Shown here piece after piece: positions 1-8,481 of a stretch of 11,085 nt of DNA. The stretch's first letter is position 1. Each line of letters opens with the position of its first letter. The notes under the pieces were generated by a model. It was not told where the DNA came from, ran no database searches, and worked only from the letters and a program-made list of their open reading frames with translations. The position numbers were made by a program, and so were the translations under genes. Source of the DNA: Polyrhizophydium stewartii (lineage: Eukaryota > Chytridiomycota > Chytridiomycetes > Rhizophydiales); assembly GCA_027604665.1 (NCBI GenBank), contig JADGIZ010000617.1, positions 1 to 11,085 of the forward strand, read 5' to 3'.

Positions 1-350
1 CCCAAGCCCTGTGCCCCCGCCCTCCCGCACAGTACATTTCTACAGCGCTGCCAATAGATCCGCACTTGCGAGAGTGCCGAATATTGGTGTTGAGACGCCC
101 TGCACTGCCGTCTGCTTCTGTCCGTACCACCCGTGCGCTCTCGCCCCGCAACGTGAGTCTGTCCGTGCTGCCGCCGCACGTATGCCTGTTGCCCCTGCTC
201 CGCCTCGTGTGCTGCGGGTGTTTCGAGGCGCGATGCGTTTGTTCCCTCGCCTCCTCACGGCACTCACTCAAGCCACCGTGACACCGCCTCCAGCGCCCCC
301 GACAGACACGTGGCCGACGATCCTACCTTTAAAGCACGCCCACAGCCACA
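1..350 (+). promoter_or_regulatory. Upstream region of the NELF-A-like gene
   Basis: No coding segment could be supported here; the open frames have no recognisable content and the strand is pyrimidine-rich close to the gene. The start codon at 351 has a favourable context (CACAATGA). The stretch probably holds the promoter and 5' UTR of the gene that follows. There is no convincing TATA box; a weak TTTAAAG lies at 328-334. A possible 5' UTR intron within it is listed separately. The 3' end of an unseen upstream gene could also lie here. Confidence 0.4.
153..272 (+). other. Candidate 5' UTR intron of the NELF-A-like gene
   Basis: A strong donor, GTGAGTCT, starts at 153 and matches the donors of the coding introns in this window. 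It is followed by CTCAC branch-like motifs near 254 and 263 and an acceptor CAAG ending at 272. At 120 nt it is slightly longer than the other introns of the gene (79-89 nt). There is no coding frame to test it against, so the call rests on motifs alone. Confidence 0.27.
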
Positions 351-2570
351 ATGACCGACTCGGGCCAGACGCAGGCCCCCGAGGCCGTCTCGCGGATGGA
401 GCAGATCTTTCTGTTCTTCACCACAAAGGCCCTGGCCGTCTCGTGGCACATTTACGACCAGCTCGCCATCCACCTCGAGCCTGACATCATCGATTACATC
501 ATCGCGCGCTGGCCGACCATCGCGGCTCCGTCTCTGCGTGCAGGCTTCATCCTCGCGATGCTGGCATCGCCCCGCAAGCGACTCGCGCACGACTTCAAGC
601 CTGGCGCCGAGAAGGTGAGGCGCCCGAGCTGTGCCGATCTGCACGCCGCCTGGCCGCCTGCTGATGCGCGAGCGTCTGTCGCTGGCAACTCCAGCTGGCC
701 CAACTTGGCGAGCGCGACCCGCATCCGTATGTCCGCCTCGTCGCCAAGGCGCTCTCGACCTGGATATCACGCGGTTTCTTCGACACGCACCTGATCTACT
801 CGTTACCTGAGTTGCAGCCGAGCCTGGCGCCCCTCCGCAAGTCCCGTGAGTCTGCTTTGGCGCTTTCTACGAAGCCATGAGTCCTGGACATGCACTCTCG
901 GCATGCGCTGATACACGCTGCGCGGCAGTGGCACACATGCGCTTCCCGCCCGGAGCCCTTGCGTTCATGCCCGATGCATCGCGCGCACATCTGCCCCGTG
1001 CAGCCGTCAACCCATCGGCGCCGTCCGCGTTTGGCCCGTCGCCGCCCGTGTTCCGGTTCAAGAGCGAGCACGCGATCGGCTCGCTTGAGTCGCGCCTCAA
1101 GGCTTACAGCCTCGACGACGAGACGAGCGCAGGTGTGTGCGTGTGTGCATATCGTAGTGTGACCACCAGATTCACGGCCGCTGCTATGAATCTCTCGCTG
1201 ACTCGGCTGAGCGCGTTCCAGGCCGCTCGATCACGCCGCCCAAGGCCGGCGCGCCGCTGTCTGCTGCCGCCAACCCGCTGCGCAAGAAGCCCACCCCGGC
1301 GCCCTTCTTGAGACGCACGAGCGGCCTCTCTGCGCCTGCGCCTCCGCGACGACTCAATGCCGGGCCGTTTGGGCAGCGCGGTGATAGCGCTGGATCGCTG
1401 TCGCTCGCATCGCCGCTCACTCCTTCATCTGGCGCACTACCGGCGGGCAAGGGCTTCAAGAAGGAGACGCGCATCAAGATGCTTGACCTGGACGAGGTCA
1501 AGGACATTGACAAGTCCAAGACGGACGCGCAGAAGAAGCTCGAGGACGACGCCAAGGCCGAGAAGGAGCGCAAGCAGCGCGAGCGCGAGGCCGAGATGCA
1601 GGCCCGGCGCGAGGTAAAGGAGGCCGAGCTTGAGGAGAAGCGCCAGAAGAAGGCGCGACTCGAGGAGGAGCGCCGGTCCAAGCTCGAGGCCAAGGAGCGG
1701 CGTGCCCTGGAGCGAGAGGAGAAGCGCAAGCACATGGAAGACCAGCCGAACACAGGTGCGCTTTCGCTCGGATGCCCCCCCCCCCCAGCCTCAGGCTATC
1801 GAATGCTGACACTCATCATTCGGCTCCTCGCCAGGGTCCGAGAAGCGCCGACGCAAGTCGGACAGCGCCATGTCGCCCGACAGCGCCGGCTCGCCCCTGT
1901 CTCCAACGGCACCGCCAATGCACGAAGAAATGGGCATGCCGGGCTCTGTGCCCGGCGGCGTATTCTTCCCAATGCAAGGGCTGCAGCCGATTCTGGACGC
2001 CGCCGCCGCACTCAGCGGATTTCAGCAGCAGCAGCAGCAGCAGGAGCCGTCGACATTTTTCAACCCCAGCGCTACGACATCGTTCCTCTCGTACAACGGC
2101 TCCATGTTCCAGCCGCAGCTCATTCCGCAGATGGCGCCGCAGATGGCTGCGTTTGGGCACGACGCGGCGCCGCCGACCCTCGATGCGCACGCACAAGTGC
2201 CGATCCAGCCTGCTCTGCAGCCTGCCCCGGCGACCAGCCAGGTCCCCGTTGCCGTCGAGGAGATCATAGGAGGATCCGACCTTGTCACGCAGCAAGACAT
2301 CAAGCTGATCGAGGACTTTTTGACGGGCAACTATGGTGAGTTGTCTCTCGCTCCCGCACATGCTGTTCGCCGCGTGTGGGTGCTGCCTTTGGTGCTGACT
2401 CGCAGCTCGCAACAGTCAGGCACGATGAAACAAAGGAAGTCAAGCTCAGCGAGCGGATCTATGTCGACGACAATGGTCAGCGCAAGCGAGAGAACATGTG
2501 GATCCTGCTCAACTACTCAGAGTGCAAGTGGCGCAAAGTCAAGCGCACGTCCAAGCTTCCCTCTGCCTGA
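351..2570 (+). CDS. NELF-A-like negative elongation factor subunit
   Basis: Six exons: 351-614, 695-845, 929-1132, 1222-1755, 1835-2335, 2416-2570, giving 602 residues (human NELF-A is about 528). NELF holds RNA polymerase II in promoter-proximal pausing in the nucleus. Residues 1-140 match the NELF-A N-terminal (HDAg-like) domain: IIDYIIARWP, ILAMLASPRKR and DPHPYVRLVAKAL align with VIDNIRLCFHG, LLGTLHLPRR and DPWVLMVADIL. Residues about 177-206 contain PPVFRFKSE (human PPVKHFQLKRK), and 285-299 contain FKKETRIKMLDLDEV (human LLRKERGVKLLDISEL). Residues 303-377 form a very charged E/K/R helix. Then follow EKRRRK (human AKRRRK), a Ser/Pro/Gln-rich linker with seven glutamines, and a C-terminal domain at 531-602 (QQDIKLIEDFLTGNY, EVKLSERI, LLNYSECKWRKVKR; human IQIKLSE and EMNYATGQWTRFKK). 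All five introns are 79-89 nt with GTG donors, and phases agree. Alignments are by eye from memory; the assignment rests on five collinear blocks. Confidence 0.85.
1512..1746 (+). other. E/K/R-rich predicted single alpha-helix in the NELF-A-like protein
   Basis: This segment of exon 4 encodes about 75 residues (303-377) made almost wholly of Glu, Lys, Arg and Ala with spaced Leu, and with no Pro or Gly. Examples are EKERKQREREAEMQ, EEKRQKKARLEEERR and ALEREEKRK. That composition is typical of a stable single alpha-helix or long coiled coil. It sits between the conserved KMLDLDEV motif and the conserved KRRRK motif, which are adjacent in human NELF-A. The exon ends directly after it. Confidence 0.7.
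1775..1786 (+). repeat. C12 homopolymer in NELF-A-like intron 4
   Basis: Twelve consecutive C residues lie inside the intron 1756-1834, upstream of its CTGAC branch-like site (about 1805-1810). It may serve as part of the pyrimidine content of the intron and is prone to length variation or sequencing error. It does not touch coding sequence. Confidence 0.8.
2023..2043 (+). repeat. (CAG)7 encoding a glutamine tract
   Basis: Seven uninterrupted CAG codons in exon 5 of the NELF-A-like gene encode Gln 448-454 in the low-complexity linker. Pure CAG triplets are slippage-prone, so length variation between strains is likely. Confidence 0.9.
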
Positions 2571-3119
2571 GCCTCCGCCTCGGCCCCAACCCTCCACCAC
2601 CCTTTTTAATGAAGCTCATGATCGCCAGCAGCATGTCGCGCGGACGCTGTTTGCGGCTGCGGCACGTGTCGCATCTGTCTGTGCGTGCTCTTCGCCCGCA
2701 TCGCGCTCGCGCGCTGGCCCCATCCCGACGCCCAAAAGACGCTCGTCGCGCCTGCGCATCTTGCCCACACTCTCAGGCTTCTCGCGACCCACCACCAGCT
2801 CAACCTCTCCCCCTGCAACCGCGATTACTCCTGCATCTGCCCATCGCAAGCCCAACCGCATCCACCCTGCCGCATCTTCACACGCGGCAGCGTATCTAAG
2901 CCTCCTCTCCCCCGCATCGCCCCTTGCGTCTGCCTGCAGGCTCCGCCGCGCCTCCACCCGCTCGTGCCGCTGTCGTCGCGCATCTGTCGCACGCGACACC
3001 ATCCCGCATCCAATCCACCGTGCGTCGCACCGCGATCCACCAATCCGCACACCGACCGAACTTCTTCATCAGACGGCCCACTCACCCAGCCAGCCGACAC
3101 ACACGCACACGACTTGACC
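2571..3119 (+). promoter_or_regulatory. Intergenic C-rich leader before the Cys/coiled-coil gene
   Basis: These 549 nt follow the NELF-A-like stop codon and precede the ATG at 3120. I see no homologous coding content. The plus strand is clearly richer in C than G, most strikingly from about 2760 to 3119, and has many CCTC/CCGC/CATC runs, resembling a promoter plus pyrimidine-rich 5' UTR. The start context is GACCATGA (A at -3). There is no AATAAA; an AATGAA at 2608 could act as a weak polyadenylation element for the upstream gene. The frame of the downstream gene stays open back to about 2685, which is discussed as a finding. Confidence 0.5.
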
Positions 3120-4557
3120 ATGAACCGCGATTGCAAGGGATACCTGGTCGACTGCAAGAACCCCGCCGTCAAAGGCCGTCTCTTCTGCTTCACCTGCGCT
3201 GGCCGCAAATCCCGCAACAAGAAGACGCAGGCACTCGAGTCGTTTGAGCGCGAATGCGAGATGCTCCGGTCGCGTATCACGGAGCTCGAGCCCGAGTTGG
3301 TGAGACCTCTTTTGCGTCGCCCCCCCCTTCCCGTGACTGGTGGCAGCTGCGCCGCGATCTCGACTCGTAAAGAGGAGGCAAGTGCTGCGAAGGCTGCACA
3401 GCTGCTCGCGACTGCGGCGTACGCCACCACGCCATCGCACCATGCTGCAACTGCAACTGCGACCGCGACTTGGATGTCGCGGCGTGTGTGTGTCTGCGTT
3501 GTGTTTGCTGGCACCGCCGCTCGTTGGAGTGGCCGGGACACAAGAGCATGTGGGGTGCCACGAGCCCGTATTGCTGCGCCTCTCTGTCCACGCACATATA
3601 TCCGCATATGCAGTCCCAAGATCATCTGCCACGGCGGCATATGCGGCCTGGATGATTATGGCGGCGTGCGTTGCCCAAGTGCATGGCAGATGCCAGTGCT
3701 GACGTGAAATCCTCGCGTGGCGCCCTCGCGCTTCCGCTGGTACTGCCGCCTCGATGGGCCGCCTGGTCCCAGGCACATTGGAAGAGCGTGGCCATGTCAC
3801 TGCGCATTTCGGAGATCGAGTCGCGCAATGTGAGGCCTGGGCATGCGCGGCCCCTGCTGGTCGCAGATTGACTGCTGACTCGGTGTCGGCATCTCGGATT
3901 TCGCTCATCAAGGAGCTGCTTCGGTTGCGCACATACTGCAGCGCATCGCATGCAAGTGTGGCCGCTGCGTCTGGCAAGCCACTGCACGCCTCTCCGCCGC
4001 AGCAGAAGCCGCAGCAGGACCCCATGCTTGAGCTCTCTGGCGCTGCCGAGGCGCTCCTCGCCTTTGCGGACCAGATGTCTGCAAGCGCCACGGCATCTTG
4101 CCCATCGACACCACCGCAATCAGAGTTCGACCAACCGGCAGCGCACGGCGGCGCCGCAACTGTGGCCTATGCCGCACCATCTGTGACGAGCGAGAAGTCT
4201 GTCGGCGACAAGACATCTCGGCTTGCGACTGCTCATGCTGGCGCGACCACTTCAAAGCGCTGGCAGGCCGAGGCGATCTCGCCCCTCGCTGCCACTTCGC
4301 ATCCGCCAGGCAGCGCAGAGTCGGCTGCACTCGCTGCGTGGCATGTCCCGATCCAGCTGCTCATGCCGGCCGTGGATCTGATCCACAACGCAGCGCCGGC
4401 CGCCGAGGCCGATGTCCATGCTGCTGCCACCGCAAACCCCGCGCCCGCGACCCGCACGAGTATCACCAAGCGTGCCAGGCAGGACATTGGCATGTCCCCG
4501 CTTCACACGACGGCAAAGCGACGATGCTGCACCATCCACTCCGGCAACACCGAGTAA
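3120..4557 (+). CDS. Unrecognised protein: Cys4 cluster, coiled coil, basic C-terminus
   Basis: I do not recognise this gene. The first exon (3120-3299, 60 residues) is clear. It has cysteines 5, 12, 23 and 26 (pattern C-x6-C-x10-C-x2-C, with NPAVKGRLFCFTCAGRK), which could bind zinc, then a basic patch and an amphipathic helix (ESFERECEMLRSRITELEPEL). The last two exons are well supported by phase: 3773-3829 (VAMSLRISEIESRN) and 3913-4557 (ELLRLRTY onward), joined by an 83-nt phase-0 intron. The terminal exon is Ala/Ser/Pro-rich with two amphipathic segments (GAAEALLAFADQM, PIQLLMPAVDLIHNA) and a bipartite NLS-like stretch near residues 265-283 (KRARQ ... AKRR). The simplest model joins 3299 to 3773 with one 473-nt phase-0 intron, giving 293 residues, but extra exons may hide there. 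A nuclear regulator is a reasonable inference; no function is claimed. Confidence 0.6.
3300..3772 (+). other. Unresolved long intron or intron plus small exons
   Basis: Donor GTGAGA is at 3300. A CTGAC branch-like site near 3699-3703 is followed by no AG until CCCAG at 3772, which keeps phase 0. At 473 nt it is several times longer than any other intron in the window. Two other readings exist. In one, a 47-nt intron ends at 3346 and is followed by LRRDLDS and a stop. In the other, an alanine-rich exon in frame lies near 3375-3485. The stretch also contains a C7 run (about 3321-3327), a (GT)5 run (3484-3493) and AT-richer CATATA/CATATG motifs near 3594-3645. Confidence 0.45.
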
Positions 4558-4863
4558 TGGCTTCATCGGCTTGATATCCAACCCTGCTCATCGCCGAGCC
4601 TCTGCGACTCTAATAGCTTGCAAAACTCCACCTCGCGATCGCAAGCATTGAGCCGCTTGCGTCACCGACAATTAGAACAAACCTCTCGCCCTCGCACAGC
4701 CGTAAGAACAATGAAAAAGCTGCGTAACAAGATCATCATGGCCAACGTAAACCTGCGTAGCACGTCGGCGGACTGAATCCCCGAGAAGCCAGCAGCACAG
4801 CAGAGCAATCGCGCAGGCTGCTCAGATTTCGCTATAACACACAAAATAGCTGTTATTGGAATG
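4558..4863. terminator. Convergent 3' region between the Cys/coiled-coil gene and the lipase gene
   Basis: These 306 nt lie between the stop codon at 4557 (+) and the stop codon at 4864 (-). Both transcripts must end here or overlap. The stretch is visibly more AT-rich than the genes. I find no canonical AATAAA on either strand and no tRNA-like or coding element. An open frame on the minus strand (4662-4928) overlaps the lipase end and has no family features. Confidence 0.5.
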
Positions 4864-6260
4864 CTACTCGGTTTGAATTCGCGAGTGTTCGTCTGGACAC
4901 ACAGGCACGGGGTCGGTGTTGGGGTCAAACACCTCCACCTTGCGGCCCCACGGAAGGAACATGTTGTTCCAGATCCCGACGGCCATGCTCTCGTGCGCGC
5001 TCAGCGAGGGATGGAAACAGTCGACATCGCTTAGGAACGGCAGGCCCCACTCTCTGATCTTGACGTTGCGGAAGAGCGGATCAACAGTCACGGCAAACGA
5101 AGGGTCCCTGAGCGAGCGGTACTCGGCCGCGATACGCACGATCCGCTCGTTGTATGCTTGCACCAGCTCGTCCATCCGAGCTCGCGTGACGGCGCCGAGC
5201 GGGCCGGGCATGAACGCACACGTGCACTCAAAAACAAGCCCACTCGAGCGTAACATGCTGCATCGCAGATCGTCGTGCGTCGCGTCCCAGACCTGGGCGT
5301 TCGGTGTGAGTCTGCGGACACGCACGCTCGGCTCGCACGGCCGTGTTACGAGCTTACTTGTGACACGTTGAACTGCAGTAACACGTTGACGACGAGCCGC
5401 GGGATGCTCTGGCGCATCGACTCGAACAGCTGCCTCATGTGGCTTTCGAATACGTCTGGCGACAGCGCGCCGTCGAGCCCAAGCGTGGAGCAACCGATGC
5501 AGACGTCGTTGCTGCCAATGAACAGCGTCAGGAGCTTGAAGTCCCGATCAAAGTCGATGCCCGGGTCGCGCCGCATCTGGTCGACGACGTAGTCGAGCTC
5601 GTGCGGCAGTGTCGGCACGGTGGCTCCCGACTGCGCGCCATTAAGGCGGTCCTGCCGCGGCCAGTACTGGAATGGAAGGCACCACAAGTAGTAGCACACC
5701 TCGGCGACGTGGTCGCCGATCGAGCGGCCCACGAGATCGGGCCGGAACACCGAGACAAGGTTGGCCAGCGTCAGCGCGCCGGGGTCACCGCCCATCGAGA
5801 ACGCCACGCCGCGGCTCTCGGTCGTTGCTTTGATGGGCGTCGGAGTCGTGGGGTCCGACAGGCCCTTGGCGCCAAACCCGGCCGAGATGCTGTCTCCCAT
5901 GCCCGCAACCACGCGCACGTCGTCGATGCGCAGGTCGTGCACAGAGGTGGGCGGCGTGCGGCGCGGCGGCAGCGCAAGGCACTCTTTTGCGATGCGCTCG
6001 ACGACGGCGTGCGCCTTGCGGGCTGTGAAGTCCTGCAGCGGGCTCTGGTGGCCCTGGCGTCCCGCCGTCCTGCCGGTCCCTCCATTGTCGTCGTCGCCGG
6101 CGCTCACGAGGACGCGAGAGCGGCCACCCGCAGACGCCTGGGCCGCGGCGCCAACGGCAGAAGGGCCAAGCAAAAGCAGCGCCAGCATGGGCGCCGCCAG
6201 CAGCAGCGCCGCGGCGAGCCTGCGGCACAGCGAGCGTTGCGATGGCCCGCGAGCTGGCAT
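4864..6260 (-). CDS. Secreted GDSL-type phospholipase B (PLB1-like)
   Basis: Two exons, 6260-5358 and 5292-4864, with a 65-nt phase-0 intron (GTAAGC donor), encode 443 residues. The family hydrolyses acyl chains from phospholipids and lysophospholipids. A signal peptide is clear: basic start (MPARGPSQRSLCRR), hydrophobic core 15-31, likely cleavage near AQA at 42. Catalytic blocks are in order: AGMGDSISAG (nucleophile Ser124), SMGGDPGALTLANLV, NGAQSGAT (Gly212), LFIGSNDVC (Asn251) and SDVDCFHPS (Asp392, His395). The C-terminal part (IWNNMFLPWGRK, VPVCP) matches animal membrane-associated PLB1 repeats, but here there is one repeat and no C-terminal membrane anchor, so it is probably soluble and secreted. 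An N-glycosylation sequon (NVS) is at 298. The frame stays open upstream to 6473, but without an ATG before the upstream hydrophobic stretch, so ATG 6260 is chosen. Its start is 33 bp from the divergent DCAF4-like start. Confidence 0.88.
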
Positions 6261-6293
6261 CCGTTGCCGAGGTTTGCTCAGGTCGAGGCAACC
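6261..6293. promoter_or_regulatory. Minimal bidirectional intergenic gap (33 bp)
   Basis: Only 33 bp separate the chosen start codons of the lipase gene (6260, minus) and the DCAF4-like gene (6294, plus). Promoter elements and 5' UTRs must overlap each other or the neighbouring coding region. The plus start has a good context (AACCATGA, A at -3). No TATA box is seen. If either gene starts further inside, the gap is larger. Confidence 0.4.
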
Positions 6294-8481
6294 ATGAAGA
6301 CCGGCGGAGGCAGCGGCCACGGCGGAGCGGGCCGGGGTTGGCGCGGACACGCACGTGGCGCTGGTCGGCAAGGCCTGCGCGGCCGTCCCGCTGGCCATCA
6401 CCCCGACGCCGAGCACCAGCGGCGGCAGCGGCAGCAGCAGCGCGAGCAGGAGCGGCTTTGGCGCCTTCAGCACCAGGTCTCGGAAGACGCTGTCGCTGAG
6501 ACGGACTCGCCGATGGAGGAGGCAGACACAGGGGCGGCGGCTGCGGCTACGGGCACGATCCGCAGCCAGTCTTCCCTCGATACGGATGGGAGTCGCTCAG
6601 ACGGCTCACCAAGCGGCGGGCCGCACGGCCAACAGCAGCAGGCGCCGCCGCAGATCCCCGGACACTATTGGGTGCGTGTGCATCCAGAGCAACCGGTTCA
6701 GCGCAGGCGCAGCTGACTGTGGTCGCAGGACCCCGACAAGCGGCGCTACTTCCGCATCGTGCTGGCCAAGAATGCCACCGAGTCGTCGAGGCAGTTCACG
6801 CGCTCAGCCATCCGCGACCGGACGAGCGAGCAGAGCAACCAGCGAGCGGCGCTGCATCTGCGCGCACGGACCTTGCAGCGAGCGCACCGGGCGTCAAGGC
6901 AGCAGGCGCACTCGGCTTACTCGTCGCTGCCGCTGCTGCTCGCCGACCGCGATATGGGAATGCGCTTCTCTGAATGGTGGGCGTCAGATTAATCGAGGCG
7001 ATGACGGCCTGTGATGGTGCGCTGACTGCCGCGCATGCAACAGCCGGACGTTCGAGGCCATGTTCAGCTATCTGCGGCGCCGCAGCCAGCTGCGCATGGC
7101 GGACATTGAAACGCCGCCATCGTCCGGCGGCCAAACCACGCAGCCGCGGCAGGATCTGCTCGCTTCAGCACAGCAAAATACTGCTCTCCGGCCACTCCCG
7201 GTGCAGGCTGACGCTGCCGACGGCGAGCTGCCGGCCACACAAGGACCGGCGCCGCTGGCGGGCATTGCGCACTTTGGCTACAACGCCTTGTCAGGCAGCC
7301 TCGCTCTTGCCAAGCTCGATGGAACCGTGCGGATTGTACAGACCGAGATGAACGACCAAGATGAGATTGTGCTGAATACCCGGCGGCGACCCAGGCTTAT
7401 TGGGCGACACCAGTCAGTCGTGAGTCTGGCTGCGGCGGGTTATGGGCGTATCGTCCCAGCTGACCCACGTTCAGATCTCGTCGCTCCTTTTTGACCGATT
7501 CGGTGATTCCCAGATTGTGGCGTGAGTCGGCATGACGACAAAGTGCCTTGTGAATGCCGCGCAGAATGACACGGCTTTGTGCAGCGTCTCGACGTTGGGT
7601 ACCCAACTTTCATCGGGAGAACTGTGCATATACCACTCGCCATTGCAAGCCGACGATGCAGACGAATCCGGGAGTGCGGAGACTTGTGAGCCGTGCAACG
7701 CCCGAGCAGACCCAACAGGCTTGAATCTGACGGTCAGATCATCAACCCGCGCAGTTCGCGAGGAGCGGTTCAAGCCTCGCAAGACGGTTGCAATGTGGAG
7801 CAGTGCGCTGCAGCCGGCTGCGTCGAGGGCATTCGCAATTGGTGCCGACAAGAATGCTTTGCGATTTGCTCGCCCTGGCATGGCGCTGACATTCCTTTCT
7901 GTGCAGGCGCGCAGGGCATCACATACGTGCTCAGAGACTGGCACCGCTTCAACACAACCGCGCACTTTCTGTCGATGCCAAGCCGCTCCGACGTGCTTGC
8001 TGTCGAGTTTGACAGCGAAACGCCAGAGCTGCTGTACAACGCAACGCGCGCGGGCGGCATCTACGCATACGACCTGCGCAATTACAGCGGCATGCGACCG
8101 GCCGCGCAGATGATTCCGCCGCCATCGCCCAACGTCGGGGTCACGAGCATGGTCTCAGTCGGGACGCAGCTGCTGGCGGCGTCGTTGGACGGCGAGATCC
8201 GGCTTTGGGACACCCGCGCGGCGCATCAGCCTCTCGCAACGCTGAGCGGCGCCTCCAATGCGTCGCGCGCCGTGACGGTCCAGGCGATTCATGGCGCTAT
8301 CGCCCTCGCCGCGACCGACGACGGATGGTTTCGCACATGGAGCCTGCGCACGGGTGGACTCCTTGGCGCGTGGCAGACGGGTATGCCCACGGGTCTCGCC
8401 TCGTGTGCGCGCTGGGATGGCTCTGTCGGCGTCTGGGTCAGCGACGCCCAGGGTCTGTCGCACTACACGTCCCTCGCGTGA
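6294..8481 (+). CDS. DCAF4-like WD-repeat CUL4-DDB1 receptor
   Basis: Six exons: 6294-6671, 6729-6976, 7044-7419, 7475-7521, 7585-7841, 7907-8481; 626 residues with all phases consistent (introns 55-67 nt). DCAF4 (WDR21) family members bind DDB1 and present substrates to CUL4 ubiquitin ligases. The family signature is split by intron 1: PGHYW then DPDKRRYFRI (human PGFYF-DPEKKRYFRL). Residues about 335-350 (ISSLLFDRFGDSQIVA) and 409-450 (WSSALQPAASRAFAIG, GITYVLRDWHRF) follow the human order VNSVCWASLNHLDSHILL, CAWSLNIQANNCFSTG, RRVLLTNVVTGHRQSF. Late WD repeats carry YAYDLR (490-493) and LWDTR (535-539), the WDxR-type DDB1-contact motif, then TDDGWFRTWSLRTGGLL. The N-terminus is Arg/Gln- and Gly-rich with a WRL motif comparable to human WFRLRDSED. 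The start at 6294 has the best context; ATG 6513 is the alternative. It ends tail to tail with the TIM21-like gene. Confidence 0.85.

Noticed and set aside
11..484. 157-residue open frame at the window start
   Set aside because: It overlaps the NELF-A-like first exon in a different frame and has no recognisable content.
3120..3367. bZIP transcription factor
   Set aside because: The helix follows a basic patch, but the bZIP N-x7-R signature is absent and leucines do not keep a regular heptad spacing in the first exon alone.
3680..3703. Micro-exon encoding CMADASAD between 3680 and 3703
   Set aside because: Its last bases are the CTGAC that best serves as branch site for the acceptor at 3772, so they are more likely intronic.
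3069..4091. 340-residue minus-strand open frame across the Cys/coiled-coil gene
   Set aside because: It has no recognisable domain, runs through exons and introns of the plus-strand gene, and its composition is that of an antisense shadow.
4865..4885. GGTTTGAATTC resembling a tRNA B box
   Set aside because: Two mismatches to the T-loop consensus, no matching A box or acceptor stem, and it overlaps the lipase C-terminal codons.
4662..4928. 88-residue minus-strand open frame between convergent genes
   Set aside because: It overlaps the lipase C-terminal coding region in another frame and shows no family features.
5346..6473. Longer lipase starting at 6473 with a Leu-rich leader
   Set aside because: The codon at 6473 is GTG, not ATG; the first ATG in that extension (6398) lies after the hydrophobic stretch. 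The plus strand there matches the DCAF4 N-terminal pattern, and ATG 6260 gives a standard signal peptide.
5439..6716. Long plus-strand open frame antisense to the lipase
   Set aside because: Only its end, from 6294, carries DCAF4 features. The rest is the shadow of the lipase coding strand in a GC-rich sequence.
7693..7906. Unspliced upstream part of the frame that ends at 8481
   Set aside because: DCAF4 homology in this interval runs in another frame up to 7841, then crosses a 65-nt intron with a CTGAC branch and pyrimidine tract, so this frame is used only from 7907.
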